A stretch of DNA of 64,000 bases, from the NCBI GenBank assembly GCA_016178785.1, contig JACOSO010000058.1, positions 1-64,000 of the forward strand, written 5' to 3'. A program made the position numbers and the translations under genes. The notes beneath the pieces were generated by a model. The model was not told the DNA's origin. It saw only the letters and a list, made by a program, of their open reading frames with translations, and did not search any database. Shown here in pieces: positions 8,440-17,652 of the stretch. Position 1 is the stretch's first letter, and every line of letters starts with the position of its first letter. This DNA is from Bacteroidota bacterium. Its GTDB lineage: Bacteria; Bacteroidota; Bacteroidia; Cytophagales; Cyclobacteriaceae.

Positions 8440-10839
8440 TCAGTCTTGGTTTCCGGCAACTTCGTCTGCTAATAAAAGTTTCTTAAGCCTCTGATACATA
8501 AATGAAACGATGAGCAGAAGAATCCCCAACGAAATGAACGCAGCAATTTTTCCTCCTTCGGAAATTCCCCTGATATCAATAAGGAATAGTTTTAGCAGAG
8601 TTATTAGAAACATTGTCAGCGAAATAATTCTTAACGTTTTGTTCTTTTTCTTTAAGCCGACAGCTATCAAAATGAATGAGGACAAGCCCCATAGAATTGG
8701 GAATCCTATTTTGTGATTTTGTATCAAAACGTAATCCATTGAATCAAAAGAACCTGACAGAAGAAGCAAAACAGAATTATCAAGCTCTTCGCTTGCAAGC
8801 ACAACAAAGAAAATTACATACAGCCATGCATACATATTGTAAGTCTTTGCATTCAACTCTGTTAATTTTCTGAACCTGATTATAGTTAATGCTGAAATAA
8901 AAACCAGTAAAACCAATAACACATAGTGCAGCGCAAAGCCTAAAAAACTTTCAGAGTTGCTGAGAAAATTATCGCGTGCTGTGAGCATGGCTTTTTCGTA
9001 CATGGCGAAATAAGACAAGACAGCGAGTACACCAAACCCTGCAAACAAAACCCTCACATCTTCAGGGATGAAAAGTTTGGGTTCGGCCAAAAGTAATCCC
9101 AAGATAAATAGCATGTTGTAGATGCCAACAGTTAATGTGCTGGCCGGCCAGGACAAAGTCGAGTTATCCAAATGATATCGAAGTTCAATCAAGTTGGCTA
9201 TATATAGCACGATGATGAAGACTAACGCAAGAGCGGTCTTGTAGATGCGAACATTTAAAATGCTGCTGTCTGTTTCATTTTTCATTAAAGAGAATGTCAC
9301 AGTAAGGGAAATCAACGAAACAGCACTTGTGATGTACCCTTTGTTGAGCATGATGTAGTACGATGTGTTCTGCGCCAGGATATAAATATTATTCCAGTCC
9401 ATGATCAGGCTAATAAGCATTAGAAACAAGACGATGTAGGAAGCAATTTTCATCAACTTGATTCCTGACTTTTGGCTAAGCCACAGAAGCAGAACCGCCT
9501 CGGCCGACCAGAATAGTGTGATGTAATTACCTTCCAATTGAATTGGAGCAGCGAGACTTATAAATGTTAAGACTAATCCAATTAATAGGAACACGAGGTT
9601 TCTGTCAACTCTGGAATTCCTGAAAAGGACATAAGCAAAACCAAAATTAGATACACCGAGTAAGGTTGTGAAGAGTCCTCTGAAGTTAATTCCAATATCA
9701 TTATTGAGAATGAACATGCCAGCCGCGTAGTAAAAAAAAGTATTACTCAGGAGCATGCCGAATTCCATTGCTTTAAATGCAGTCCTTTCTTTGAGATTAT
9801 TGATGATGTTCATCGCAAAGAAAATAAGATAAAATAATGTTGAGAAGATCATTGAGCCCCTGATCATGGAGACGTTCCCTTCGTTGAACTTAGATGCCAG
9901 CCATGACCCGAAAAGAATGAGTGTTAAAACATATGAAATAATGTTTACGAGGTTCCACTTTTTAAAGTAAGCAAGCGCGAGCATTCCGACATTAAGAACA
10001 AGCATGTAAGTAAACAGTACAACATAGTTTCCTTCGCCAGTGCTCACCATAAAGGGTGAGCCAAACCCGCCAAGTATCGCCAGAATTGCAAGCTCAATTT
10101 TATTATATCCCAATGACAGGAAAACAGTAAATGCTGTTATCACTGCCATGATTGCGAAGGCAGCCGTCTGACTGAAGATGTGATACTCTTGAAACGCAAT
10201 GGTGATGGTTAAATACAATACCGCTATTCCTCCGCCTACCAGCACCGAACTGAAAGTGTTAAAAGTTTTGCGAAGGCGATGGGCCACTCCCAATAAAATT
10301 CCCCCGCATAGAATTCCGATGAATACCCGGCCGATTTCGTTTATCCAGTTTTGATCGATAGCGTATTTCACGAAAAAACCGATGCCTACTACGAGAATTC
10401 CAATACCGATTTTATTGGCCAGGTTCTCACCAATAAATTTTTCAAGGTCAGGATTTCGCTCAAAAAATGAAGGGCTTGGATTTTGGGTTTCAAGTATGCC
10501 TTCTTTGTAAACGACTTTTGTTTCTTCTTTTATGATCTGCTCTTGTGTTGGTTCGCTTACTATTTCCTCCTTCACTGGCTGAACTTCTTCTTCAGGTTGC
10601 AGAACAGGAATAATTTCTTGCTCTGAAAGAGGAATTATAGGCTTTAGAGATTCTTTGAATGTGCGTGTATTTTCAACCTCAGTGGAAGTAGTATCCTTTT
10701 CAAATGACTTTCTTCTTAGCTCGTCAGATAGAAGATCAATTTGCCTTCTTAGATCACTTATATTTATATTGAAAGTGCTCTTTAGGTTGTAGATCATCGC
10801 GATGACGATTACGAACGCGACCAGAATCAAAAATTCCAT
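8440..10839 (-). CDS. DUF2339 polytopic membrane protein
   Basis: 799 residues. An N-terminal membrane anchor is followed by a short coiled coil (about residues 25-48), a Glu/Pro-rich linker to about residue 125, and then more than twenty hydrophobic segments to the end. This matches DUF2339 (predicted membrane protein) in length and layout. First gene of a two-gene unit with the DUF3999 gene 6 bp downstream. Its biochemical role is not known. Confidence 0.85.
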   Translation of the reverse strand: MEFLILVAFVIVIAMIYNLKSTFNINISDLRRQIDLLSDELRRKSFEKDTTSTEVENTRTFKESLKPIIPLSEQEIIPVLQPEEEVQPVKEEIVSEPTQEQIIKEETKVVYKEGILETQNPSPSFFERNPDLEKFIGENLANKIGIGILVVGIGFFVKYAIDQNWINEIGRVFIGILCGGILLGVAHRLRKTFNTFSSVLVGGGIAVLYLTITIAFQEYHIFSQTAAFAIMAVITAFTVFLSLGYNKIELAILAILGGFGSPFMVSTGEGNYVVLFTYMLVLNVGMLALAYFKKWNLVNIISYVLTLILFGSWLASKFNEGNVSMIRGSMIFSTLFYLIFFAMNIINNLKERTAFKAMEFGMLLSNTFFYYAAGMFILNNDIGINFRGLFTTLLGVSNFGFAYVLFRNSRVDRNLVFLLIGLVLTFISLAAPIQLEGNYITLFWSAEAVLLLWLSQKSGIKLMKIASYIVLFLMLISLIMDWNNIYILAQNTSYYIMLNKGYITSAVSLISLTVTFSLMKNETDSSILNVRIYKTALALVFIIVLYIANLIELRYHLDNSTLSWPASTLTVGIYNMLFILGLLLAEPKLFIPEDVRVLFAGFGVLAVLSYFAMYEKAMLTARDNFLSNSESFLGFALHYVLLVLLVFISALTIIRFRKLTELNAKTYNMYAWLYVIFFVVLASEELDNSVLLLLSGSFDSMDYVLIQNHKIGFPILWGLSSFILIAVGLKKKNKTLRIISLTMFLITLLKLFLIDIRGISEGGKIAAFISLGILLLIVSFMYQRLKKLLLADEVAGNQD

Positions 10840-11090
10840 ATTACAGTGATTGGGAATAGAGTAATTACAGGCAATCTAACCTTTGAATTTTATTCCAACA
10901 AAAATCGACCGATGTACCCTGGCCAGCTATAATGGTGAAGGGATAAACTTTGTCATAATCGGAGCCTCGCCCGAACTCTGGCGCATGAACAAGCTGTTAG
11001 TAATTAAGCTTTGAAAAAGTCAGCAAGAATCAGGTTTTATAGACCTGTTATTCATTTCATTTTTGTATCGAAACAAACATCAAAATAGAA

Positions 11091-11813
11091 ATGAAAACAT
11101 TTATTCTCATTCATGGATCATGGCACAGCGCCTGGAACTGGCATAAAGTAAAACCCTTGTTGGAAAAAAATGGGCATAAGGCTATTGCCACCGATCTGCC
11201 AGGCATGGGCCGGGATAAAACTCCCATTGCTGAAGTCAAAATGAAATCGACAGTCGAAAAGATTTGCGGATTAATCGACAGCATCGAAGGAAATGTAATT
11301 TTAGTCGGCCACAGCAAAAATGGGATCATGATTTCGCAGGCCGCTGAATACAGACCTGATAAAATCGAAAAGCTGATTTACCTGGCTGCCTACATGGTTC
11401 AAAATGGCAAGACTCAAAGGGAATATTCAGTACAAGATACCCAGGGCTGGCTGAAGCCTTACGTCACGCAACATCCGGAGACCAACTCGCATACATTGCA
11501 AACAGAAATTTATAAGGAGGGATTGTATCATGACTGCGGCAATGAAATCACGGAAATGGCCAAAGTCATTTTAAGTAATGAGCCGGTCGAGTCTGGCATC
11601 GCTCCGCTCGAGCTTACCGATGAAAATTATGGCCGCGTGCCGAGGTACTACATAGAATGCACTGAAGACCGGGCTGTAACCCCTTATATCCAAAAGGTGA
11701 TGTACACGGAGACCGTCTGCAAAAAAGTGTATTCTCTGGCCACCAGTCATTCACCTTTCTTCAGTAAGCCCAATGAGTTGGTAGAGATTCTTGAAGAGAT
11801 CGCCCAAAATTAA
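11091..11813 (+). CDS. Alpha/beta hydrolase (esterase-like)
   Basis: 240 residues. The fold is recognised by the oxyanion region FILIHGSWHSAWNW near the N-terminus, the nucleophile elbow GHSKNG with Ser75, an acid in CTEDRAV (about residue 192) and His in TSHSPF (about residue 218). This places it with the salicylate/methyl-ester hydrolase and pyrethroid-hydrolase-like branch. No signal peptide, so cytoplasmic. The substrate cannot be read from sequence. Single gene, convergent with the broken gene at 11822-12066. Confidence 0.85.
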   Translation: MKTFILIHGSWHSAWNWHKVKPLLEKNGHKAIATDLPGMGRDKTPIAEVKMKSTVEKICGLIDSIEGNVILVGHSKNGIMISQAAEYRPDKIEKLIYLAAYMVQNGKTQREYSVQDTQGWLKPYVTQHPETNSHTLQTEIYKEGLYHDCGNEITEMAKVILSNEPVESGIAPLELTDENYGRVPRYYIECTEDRAVTPYIQKVMYTETVCKKVYSLATSHSPFFSKPNELVEILEEIAQN

Positions 11814-11821
11814 TAAGACTG

Positions 11822-12066
11822 TCAAATAATAAGTGCGGCAAGAGTAAAATCCTTGCCAACTCTTCGCAGCAGGTAGACGACCAGGTATGAGTTGAAGATG
11901 TCGCTGAGAAAAATGAATAGATGGTCGGGCATTTCGCCTTTCGATAGGCCCTCGTAAGTTTGGGTGTTTGCCTGGTAAAAACCCTCGAGCACGATACCGA
12001 AGATGAGCAGCCCAGAAAATTAAACACGGTTCCTGCAATGGTAGCCAATATGGTTTTTGTGTTCAT
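11822..12066 (-). pseudogene. Frameshifted and truncated small membrane protein (DUF1761-like)
   Basis: The frame from 12066 starts MNTKTILATIAGTVFNFLG, a typical start of a family of about 140-residue membrane proteins in Bacteroidota. It then loses sense; shifting frame by one base near 12007-12010 restores a continuation (LIFGIVLEGFYQANTQ, then PDHLFIFLSDIFNSYLVV) to a stop at 11822-11824. One missing base explains the break. The restored product is only about 81 residues, so the C-terminal half is also gone. Overlapping longer frames here are artefacts. Confidence 0.65.
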
Positions 12067-12081
12067 AATAGATTGAGTCGG

Positions 12082-12981
12082 TTATATCCGCACAATTGCG
12101 GAGTTTCGCTTTAAGACTGGATAATTAAATAGCACCAACGCAATGGCAATAATACCGTAACCCACTATTTGAATCGCAGAAGCGCCTTCGTTAAAAACCA
12201 AAAAGGCTATTATAAAATTGATAAGCGGATTGATGTACATCAGAATTCCAATCGTAGCAGCATTGATCTTGTTCAATGCATACAAGTTGAGGAAAAGCGG
12301 CAACACCGTAAAAACAATTGCAACGCACAACGTAATCACGTAGAATCTGATATCAATCACTATTTCACCAACCAGCTGGCCGAAAAATATATTCATAATA
12401 AAGAATGCGAAAAATACTTGAATGCCTAGTACAATCATGCGATTGAATCCTTGATTTTTTCGCTGCGATATTAAATAGAGTGCATACGAGAACGCAATGA
12501 GCAGGCTATAACCCAACTCTGAGATATTATTAATCCCCATCAGTACGCAACTGATTGCGCAGAGTACGATAGCCAGCCATTGAACGAATACCATTTTTTC
12601 TTTCAACAGAACATAACCCAATACGGCCGTCACCACGGGGCAAATCAGATACGAAAAGGAAGCTGTCTTGATATTTACCTCGTTGACGACATAGATAAAC
12701 ACCAACCAGTTGATGGTGAGCAACGCTCCACCCGACAGCGTCAAGGCGACAACGGTGCGCCTGGCCTGCGGGGCAAGTGATTTTAATCGAGCTAAGTTTT
12801 CTTTGGTTCGGTCGCGCATGAATCCCAAAAGGATCGCCACGAGTAGCAGCAGAGAAAATAAAATGCGGAAGTACAAAATCTCCCCGGCAGGGTGAGTGTT
12901 AATGGAGCGCAACACCAATGGGAAGAATCCCCAAACTAAAAAGGCTGCCACAGCCGATGCATAATGTTTTTTTATGTCCAT
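12082..12981 (-). CDS. rarD: EamA family transporter RarD
   Basis: 299 residues with ten predicted membrane helices in two EamA repeats. The opening (YASAVAAFLVWGFFPLVLRSI...PAGEILYFRILFSLL) is the RarD signature rather than that of general EamA exporters. RarD proteins are drug/metabolite-superfamily permeases whose physiological substrate is uncertain. Single gene; the start directly precedes the first membrane helix. Confidence 0.85.
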   Translation of the reverse strand: MDIKKHYASAVAAFLVWGFFPLVLRSINTHPAGEILYFRILFSLLLLVAILLGFMRDRTKENLARLKSLAPQARRTVVALTLSGGALLTINWLVFIYVVNEVNIKTASFSYLICPVVTAVLGYVLLKEKMVFVQWLAIVLCAISCVLMGINNISELGYSLLIAFSYALYLISQRKNQGFNRMIVLGIQVFFAFFIMNIFFGQLVGEIVIDIRFYVITLCVAIVFTVLPLFLNLYALNKINAATIGILMYINPLINFIIAFLVFNEGASAIQIVGYGIIAIALVLFNYPVLKRNSAIVRI

Positions 12982-13053
12982 CTCTCACTCGATTGAAATC
13001 CTAAAAAATATAAGCTGCGAAGTAATGAAAAGATTTTGAGAAAGAGCTAGAAA

Positions 13054-13341
13054 TCATCGGTTGTCGGTCAGGCGTTTTCTGTACCCGTCAGGTCGAAAGA
13101 CTTGATGTTCAAAAAAAATTCTCCATAATTTGACAGCTACAGGTGGTTGTTTCCCTTTTAAGTAAAACATAGCACTCGAATGAGGCCAAGCTTCTGGTTG
13201 CGACACAAGGTTCCAACGTTCCTGCAGCGGGTTGGTGTGAATATAACCAGTTTGGTTTATAACTTTCTTTTGCGACAGGTAAACATCATCAAACCTGTCT
13301 TGCCAAACTTTGAAGACTTGTTTTTTCTCGGGCACCCGCAA
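13054..13341 (-). pseudogene. C-terminal fragment of a REP-associated tyrosine (Y1/IS200-like) transposase
   Basis: An open frame of up to 95 residues with VWQDRFDDVYLSQKK, GYIHTNPLQERWNLV and PEAWPHSSAMFYLKG, the pattern of the C-terminal third of RAYT transposases (helix with the catalytic Tyr region, then the 'YIHxNPV' motif). The HUH-containing N-terminal half is missing upstream, so this is a remnant. It is relevant because REP-like palindromes occur elsewhere in the window. Confidence 0.7.
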
Positions 13342-13597
13342 TTATTCGAGTAGATCCCATTACAATGCGTGCTAACTTTAGAGCAGTTTCTTTATGAAGC
13401 AAACAATCCGGTTGACTTCCGTAAAACCAGCTTGTTTGTGAAAGTCAATGCTCGCCTGGTCAAAGGGCAAAACACTTTCATCGCATTTATTCATTTGTTC
13501 GTGCCGGAAGGACTGGACAGTAGATGTTGTGCTGAGAAGTTGGGTCAATTGTTAAGACAAGTATTGAATGAACGAAAAAAGGCTCTATCTTTTCAGT

Positions 13598-14521
13598 ATG
13601 ATTTCTGTTTCAAATTTGAGTAAAAACTATGACGCAATACAAGCGTTGAAAGGAATTTCATTCGGTATAAAACAAGGTGAGTTCTTTGGATTGCTTGGAC
13701 CCAACGGTGCGGGGAAAACAACGACCATATCTATCATGAGCACCCTTCTGGAACCCAACGCAGGTAGCGTGAGTATTGCCGGTTTTGATCTCAAAAACAA
13801 CCCAACGGAATGCAAAAAAATCATTGGTGTTGTGCCCCAGGAAATAGCTTTGTATAACGAGCTTTCAGCTTACGACAATTTAATGTTCTGGGGAAGTTTG
13901 TACAATGTAACTAAAAGTGAATTGAGATTACGGATTGATGAAACGTTAAAGCTGTTCGGATTATTTGAAAGAAGAAACGACAAAGTAAAAACATACTCAG
14001 GTGGAATGAAACGCAGGATCAATATAGCCTCGGCACTGCTCCATAAACCAAGGGTTTTGTTTATGGACGAACCTACGGTAGGAATTGATCCACAGAGCAG
14101 AAACCTGATCTTTGAAGTTGTTGAGAAGTTGCACAAAGAGGGAATGACTATTGTATATACTACTCATTATATGGAAGAAGCAGAACGCTTTTGCGACAGG
14201 ATCGGAATAATTGACAATGGGCAGATCATTGCACAGGGGACATTAGAAGAACTGAAATCATTAAGCAAAATCAGCGAAACGATTGTTGTTTCTTTTTTGA
14301 ATCTATCCGATAGTTTGTATGAAAAGATTTCTTCAGAATGGGAAGGGCTGACACGCACGGAAGATGTAGTCCATTTTATTTCTTCTGATGTAAAAAGGGA
14401 TCTGTCAGTAATCGTATTAAAATGTAGTCAGGCGGGGCTAAGCATTTCTCATATTGACATTAAGAAAGTAAATCTTGAAACGATATTCTTAAGCTTAACA
14501 GGCAAACAACTTCGCGATTAA
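13598..14521 (+). CDS. ABC-2 type exporter ATP-binding protein
   Basis: 307 residues from the ATG at 13598; an upstream in-frame ATG at 13568 would add ten residues not usual for the family. Walker A GPNGAGKT at 34-41, Q-loop Gln81, signature YSGGMKRR at 133-140, Walker B VLFMDEP at 153-159 and an H-loop TTHYMEEAE near 187. The C-terminal extension is typical of drug/antibiotic (DrrA-type) and NatA-like ATPases. The membrane partner starts one base after its stop, so the two form one exporter operon. Confidence 0.9.
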   Translation: MISVSNLSKNYDAIQALKGISFGIKQGEFFGLLGPNGAGKTTTISIMSTLLEPNAGSVSIAGFDLKNNPTECKKIIGVVPQEIALYNELSAYDNLMFWGSLYNVTKSELRLRIDETLKLFGLFERRNDKVKTYSGGMKRRINIASALLHKPRVLFMDEPTVGIDPQSRNLIFEVVEKLHKEGMTIVYTTHYMEEAERFCDRIGIIDNGQIIAQGTLEELKSLSKISETIVVSFLNLSDSLYEKISSEWEGLTRTEDVVHFISSDVKRDLSVIVLKCSQAGLSISHIDIKKVNLETIFLSLTGKQLRD

Positions 14522-14522
14522 T

Positions 14523-15746
14523 ATGGTAAGACTAGCTCTCAAAGACCTGAAATTATTTTTTGCTGACAAGAGGTCACTGATGCTCACGTTCGCGGTTCCG
14601 ATTGCCCTCATCACTCTTTTTGCTTTTGCGTTTGGAGGAGTGGGACAAGAAAAAGGAAAGGCCAGGCCAACGAGGGTGGTGGTGGCCGATGAAGACCAAA
14701 CAGTGACTTCAAAAAATGTAATTGCAAAACTGGATTCATCGAAAGAATTAGAAGTATCGTTAATCGGTATTGACGTGGCAGAGAGCCTTGTAAAGAAGGG
14801 GGATGAAGCGGCTGTCCTTATTTTTCACAAAGGGTTTAGCGATTCATTGAATGCAGGGAGCAAGCCTCCGATAGAATTCAAATATGATGCTGCGAAAGAA
14901 GCTGAGGTAGGGATTCTGCAAGGCGCGCTCATTGGAAAACTCATGGGCATCATTGGCGGAAGGTCAATGGAAAAAAATGTACTCGCTAAGGTTGATTCCG
15001 ACAACCCTGGCATGGACGAAGCCACGCGAAAGAAAATTCACGAGCAGATTTCCAAAAACTTCTCAGACGAAACAAAAAAAGTATCTGAAACTTTTATTAA
15101 GGCTACACCTCTTGTTGCCGAAGAGGAAACTTCTCCGGGGCTTATTCAGGCGGTAGCCGGCACGTCAATCATGATGTTGCTATTTTCGGTTGTAAGCGTA
15201 GGCGCGAGCATGCTTGATGAAAAACAGGAAGGCACACTAAAAAAATTACTGTACTCTCCGCTTCACCCAAATAGTATTTTATTTGGAAAAATGATTTTCG
15301 CGAATTCAGTTTCAATACTCCAGCTATCGGTAATGTTTTTGTATTCTAGGCTCGCTTTCGGGCTGGATATTTTTTCTCATTTGCCTTCACTACTGCTAAT
15401 GATCTTAGCGACAGCTTATGCTTGTTCAAGTTTTGGGGTATTGCTTGCATCCATTGCAAAAACGCGCCAGCAAGTGCAGGGATTATCTACCCTTGTAGTG
15501 CTTATAATGAGTTGTATAGGCGGCAGCATGATTCCAACATTCATCATGCCACCCTTTATGCAAAAAATTTCTGTGTTATCAGTAAACTACTGGGGCATTC
15601 AGGGTTTCTATGACATCTTCTGGAGAGCGCTTCCTTTCTCTGACACCACATTCCTTTCCAGGATTTTTGTTTTAGTATTGATAGGCACGGTAATGAACTT
15701 GATCGCCCTCCAAATGTTTAAGAAAAACGTCTTGAAGATTGCTTAG
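14523..15746 (+). CDS. ABC-2 type exporter permease
   Basis: 407 residues. One membrane helix near residues 19-38, a large extracytoplasmic domain to about residue 205, then five membrane helices, the YhgE/ABC2_membrane_3 layout. The C-terminal cluster includes GGSMIPTFIMPPFMQK, often seen in this family (consensus GGAxxPxxxLPxxLQ). Follows its ATPase after 1 bp. Substrate unknown; drug or lipid export is likely by family. Confidence 0.88.
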   Translation: MVRLALKDLKLFFADKRSLMLTFAVPIALITLFAFAFGGVGQEKGKARPTRVVVADEDQTVTSKNVIAKLDSSKELEVSLIGIDVAESLVKKGDEAAVLIFHKGFSDSLNAGSKPPIEFKYDAAKEAEVGILQGALIGKLMGIIGGRSMEKNVLAKVDSDNPGMDEATRKKIHEQISKNFSDETKKVSETFIKATPLVAEEETSPGLIQAVAGTSIMMLLFSVVSVGASMLDEKQEGTLKKLLYSPLHPNSILFGKMIFANSVSILQLSVMFLYSRLAFGLDIFSHLPSLLLMILATAYACSSFGVLLASIAKTRQQVQGLSTLVVLIMSCIGGSMIPTFIMPPFMQKISVLSVNYWGIQGFYDIFWRALPFSDTTFLSRIFVLVLIGTVMNLIALQMFKKNVLKIA

Positions 15747-15768
15747 GTCCTCCAAAAGCACAGAAGCT

Positions 15769-15838
15769 AGATTAGATCTGATTGATTGAATCTGGTTTAG
15801 ATTGATCAAATCAGACATCAAACCCATCAAGTCAGAAA
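15769..15838. repeat. Imperfect 7-bp-period array with internal inverted symmetry
   Basis: About ten consecutive heptamers built around ATCTGAT/TGATTGA in the first half and TCA-rich units in the second half, so that the halves are partly complementary (GATTTGATC-like core). It lies just after the ABC exporter operon and may act as its 3' end. Less regular than the arrays further right in the window. Confidence 0.4.
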
Positions 15839-15951
15839 AGGACTCTGACGTAACACAATGCAGCGCCCCTGAACTGGGGATCACTATGAAGATATGCTAT
15901 AGAAAATGCAACCTTGGCATTACCTCGAGCGTCTTAGTTAAAAATACAATC

Positions 15952-16650
15952 ATGCGCCTATCTACTTTACTATTTTTGCTGGTTGCTTTCACAGCTACCA
16001 ATGCACAAACCCACGAAATTAAAGTTTCACAATTCACTGATATCAGTGTCTTCGGGCCTTTCAAAGTGAAATTGATAAAAGCACCGGCCTGCCGTGCAGA
16101 GATTGATTACAATGGGATCGATGCCAGTGATGTGATTACCAAATGCGATGGTGACGAATTTCAAATCAAGATCCGAAACAAAGGCTTTTTCGATTTCATG
16201 GATGATTCCGATCGTAAAGGAAATCGGCCTCAGGCGATTGTTACGATTTACTATACCTCGTTGGAAAACATCGAAATTAAAGGCGGTGCCTCGCTACGTG
16301 CGGTCGACCCGATTATATCGCCTAAGCTGATACTTGTCAGCCAGATGGGTGCAGATGTTAAGCTTCAGCTTCAGGTTAAAGAACTTGACCTTGAGTCATC
16401 GATGGGCAGCGAGGTAGTGCTCAGCGGTACAGCTAATGCGGCTAAAATCAGAGCTAAGATGGGTACCGAGGTTGATGCCTCTACGTTGAAATGCCAGGAA
16501 GTTACCGTAAGTGCATCGATGGGAGCAGACGTTACGGTATTTGCCGAAAAGGAACTGAACGCGTCTGCTAATTTTGGTGCATCGATCTCTTGCAAAGGCA
16601 ACCCGCCTCTCAAACATACTTCCGGGTTCTTTGGTGCTGATGTTAATTAG
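15952..16650 (+). CDS. Exported GIN-domain (DUF2807) adhesin-like protein
   Basis: 232 residues from the ATG at 15952; the frame is open from 15802 but the internal start begins a clear signal peptide (MRLSTLLFLLVAFTATNAQ). The rest is a right-handed repeat-rich beta structure with recurring 'xGAxLRAxDxI', 'SSMGSEVVLSG', 'AKMGTEVDAS' and 'ASMGADVTV' turns, characteristic of the putative auto-transporter adhesin head GIN domain. Length is usual. It is probably periplasmic or surface exposed. Function unknown. Confidence 0.8.
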   Translation: MRLSTLLFLLVAFTATNAQTHEIKVSQFTDISVFGPFKVKLIKAPACRAEIDYNGIDASDVITKCDGDEFQIKIRNKGFFDFMDDSDRKGNRPQAIVTIYYTSLENIEIKGGASLRAVDPIISPKLILVSQMGADVKLQLQVKELDLESSMGSEVVLSGTANAAKIRAKMGTEVDASTLKCQEVTVSASMGADVTVFAEKELNASANFGASISCKGNPPLKHTSGFFGADVN

Positions 16651-16710
16651 GCAAAGATTCCTTGTTGGTCGATCAACAGCAACATTTCGAAGACTATGAT
16701 TCTATAGTTA

Positions 16711-16780
16711 AGCATCGTCCTGTCTAAGGGACGATGCGACATCGTGATCCATTGTATCCTAAAATGGAGATGAGACGGCA
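16711..16780. repeat. REP-like palindromic element, copy B
   Basis: Starts AGCATCGTCCTGTCTAAGG, then GACGATGCGACATCGTGATCC. GCATCGTC and GACGATGC form an 8-bp hairpin. The same module order occurs in copy C at 30139-30220 and more weakly in copy A at 2543-2614. Confidence 0.7.
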
Positions 16781-16825
16781 CGAATAAAAGACTGCTGTGG
16801 TCAGGTTTAAAGCAACATGTAAACT

Positions 16826-17245
16826 TTACTTCGCTACTTCGGGCTCACCCATAGCATAGTACCCAATAACACCTAACGCAGTGCCAATAACTTTGTCCAA
16901 AATGGAATATACAAAAGCTCCCTGGTAGTTTGCTGTAATAGAAAGATAAAAGGTGAGTTCAATTGCTGCGGCAGTCAAGAGAAAGACAAACAGGTAAGCT
17001 GGTGAAGCCATGGTGAATTTGTTCATGATCAAAAACACTACAGTAGCATACAGGATAAAACCGGGAATAAGAAAAATATAAAAACCACTTGACATCATGT
17101 ATTCGGTGCTGAAAGAAAAGGCAGATGCCGGGTTCTTGCTGTGGTAAATCGTCAGCAGCAGATACTGAACAAATACAAGAATCAATTCAATGGCTATACC
17201 ATAACCGATGGCATGGCCATAGGTAAAATTTTTCTTCGTTTTCAT
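16826..17245 (-). CDS. Small membrane protein (DUF4199-like)
   Basis: 139 residues from the ATG at 17243-17245; an upstream in-frame ATG adds 16 unlikely residues. Four hydrophobic segments: GYGIAIELILVFVQYLLLTI, an FYIFLIPGFILYATVVFLIM segment, YLFVFLLTAAAIELTFYLSI and VIGTALGVIGYYAMG. The layout resembles DUF4199 proteins of Bacteroidota, but the match is by general pattern only. Single gene. Function unknown. Confidence 0.6.
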   Translation of the reverse strand: MKTKKNFTYGHAIGYGIAIELILVFVQYLLLTIYHSKNPASAFSFSTEYMMSSGFYIFLIPGFILYATVVFLIMNKFTMASPAYLFVFLLTAAAIELTFYLSITANYQGAFVYSILDKVIGTALGVIGYYAMGEPEVAK

Positions 17246-17652
17246 GGCATTAGAAATTTTATTTGTTGAACATGTATGTTCCATCACCTCCATACGATAG
17301 CGTATGGGAAGCGTGAATTGTAATTAAGATTACATCATTCAAAGGATTTTTAAAATGATGAAAATCATCAACCCTTCCGTAATTCATCAATATCCGAACT
17401 GGATGTTTTAATACTAACGCTTGGAAGAACTCGCGCGCTGTTCTGGTCAAGCGTCACCCTTTGGACCTGTGGTTATGCATCGGCTCAGGAGGTTAGATAT
17501 CTGAGATGATCTTATTGTACACACTTTGTTGTTCTGAATATAGAACTAGGCGTTCGTAGTAATTTCAGCGTTGAAAGAGCTGATTCCTCGGTATTTGCAT
17601 CTTACTTTCCAGTACCCGCCTTCGCCCGAGCCTACAGTTGATTAATCGCGAC
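17246..17652. other. 407-bp intergenic region with a palindromic motif
   Basis: No gene seen. It contains a 29-bp stretch at about 17440-17468 (GTTCTGGTCAAGCGTCACCC...TTGGACCT) that recurs at 29934-29960 in better palindromic form, and a GTTCT/AGAAC inverted repeat near 17531-17547. The two may be remnants of small mobile repeats. Confidence 0.35.

Noticed and set aside
13369-13623. 84-codon frame before the ABC exporter ATPase
   Set aside because: Composition is not convincing, no family was recognised, and its end overlaps the ATPase start in another frame.
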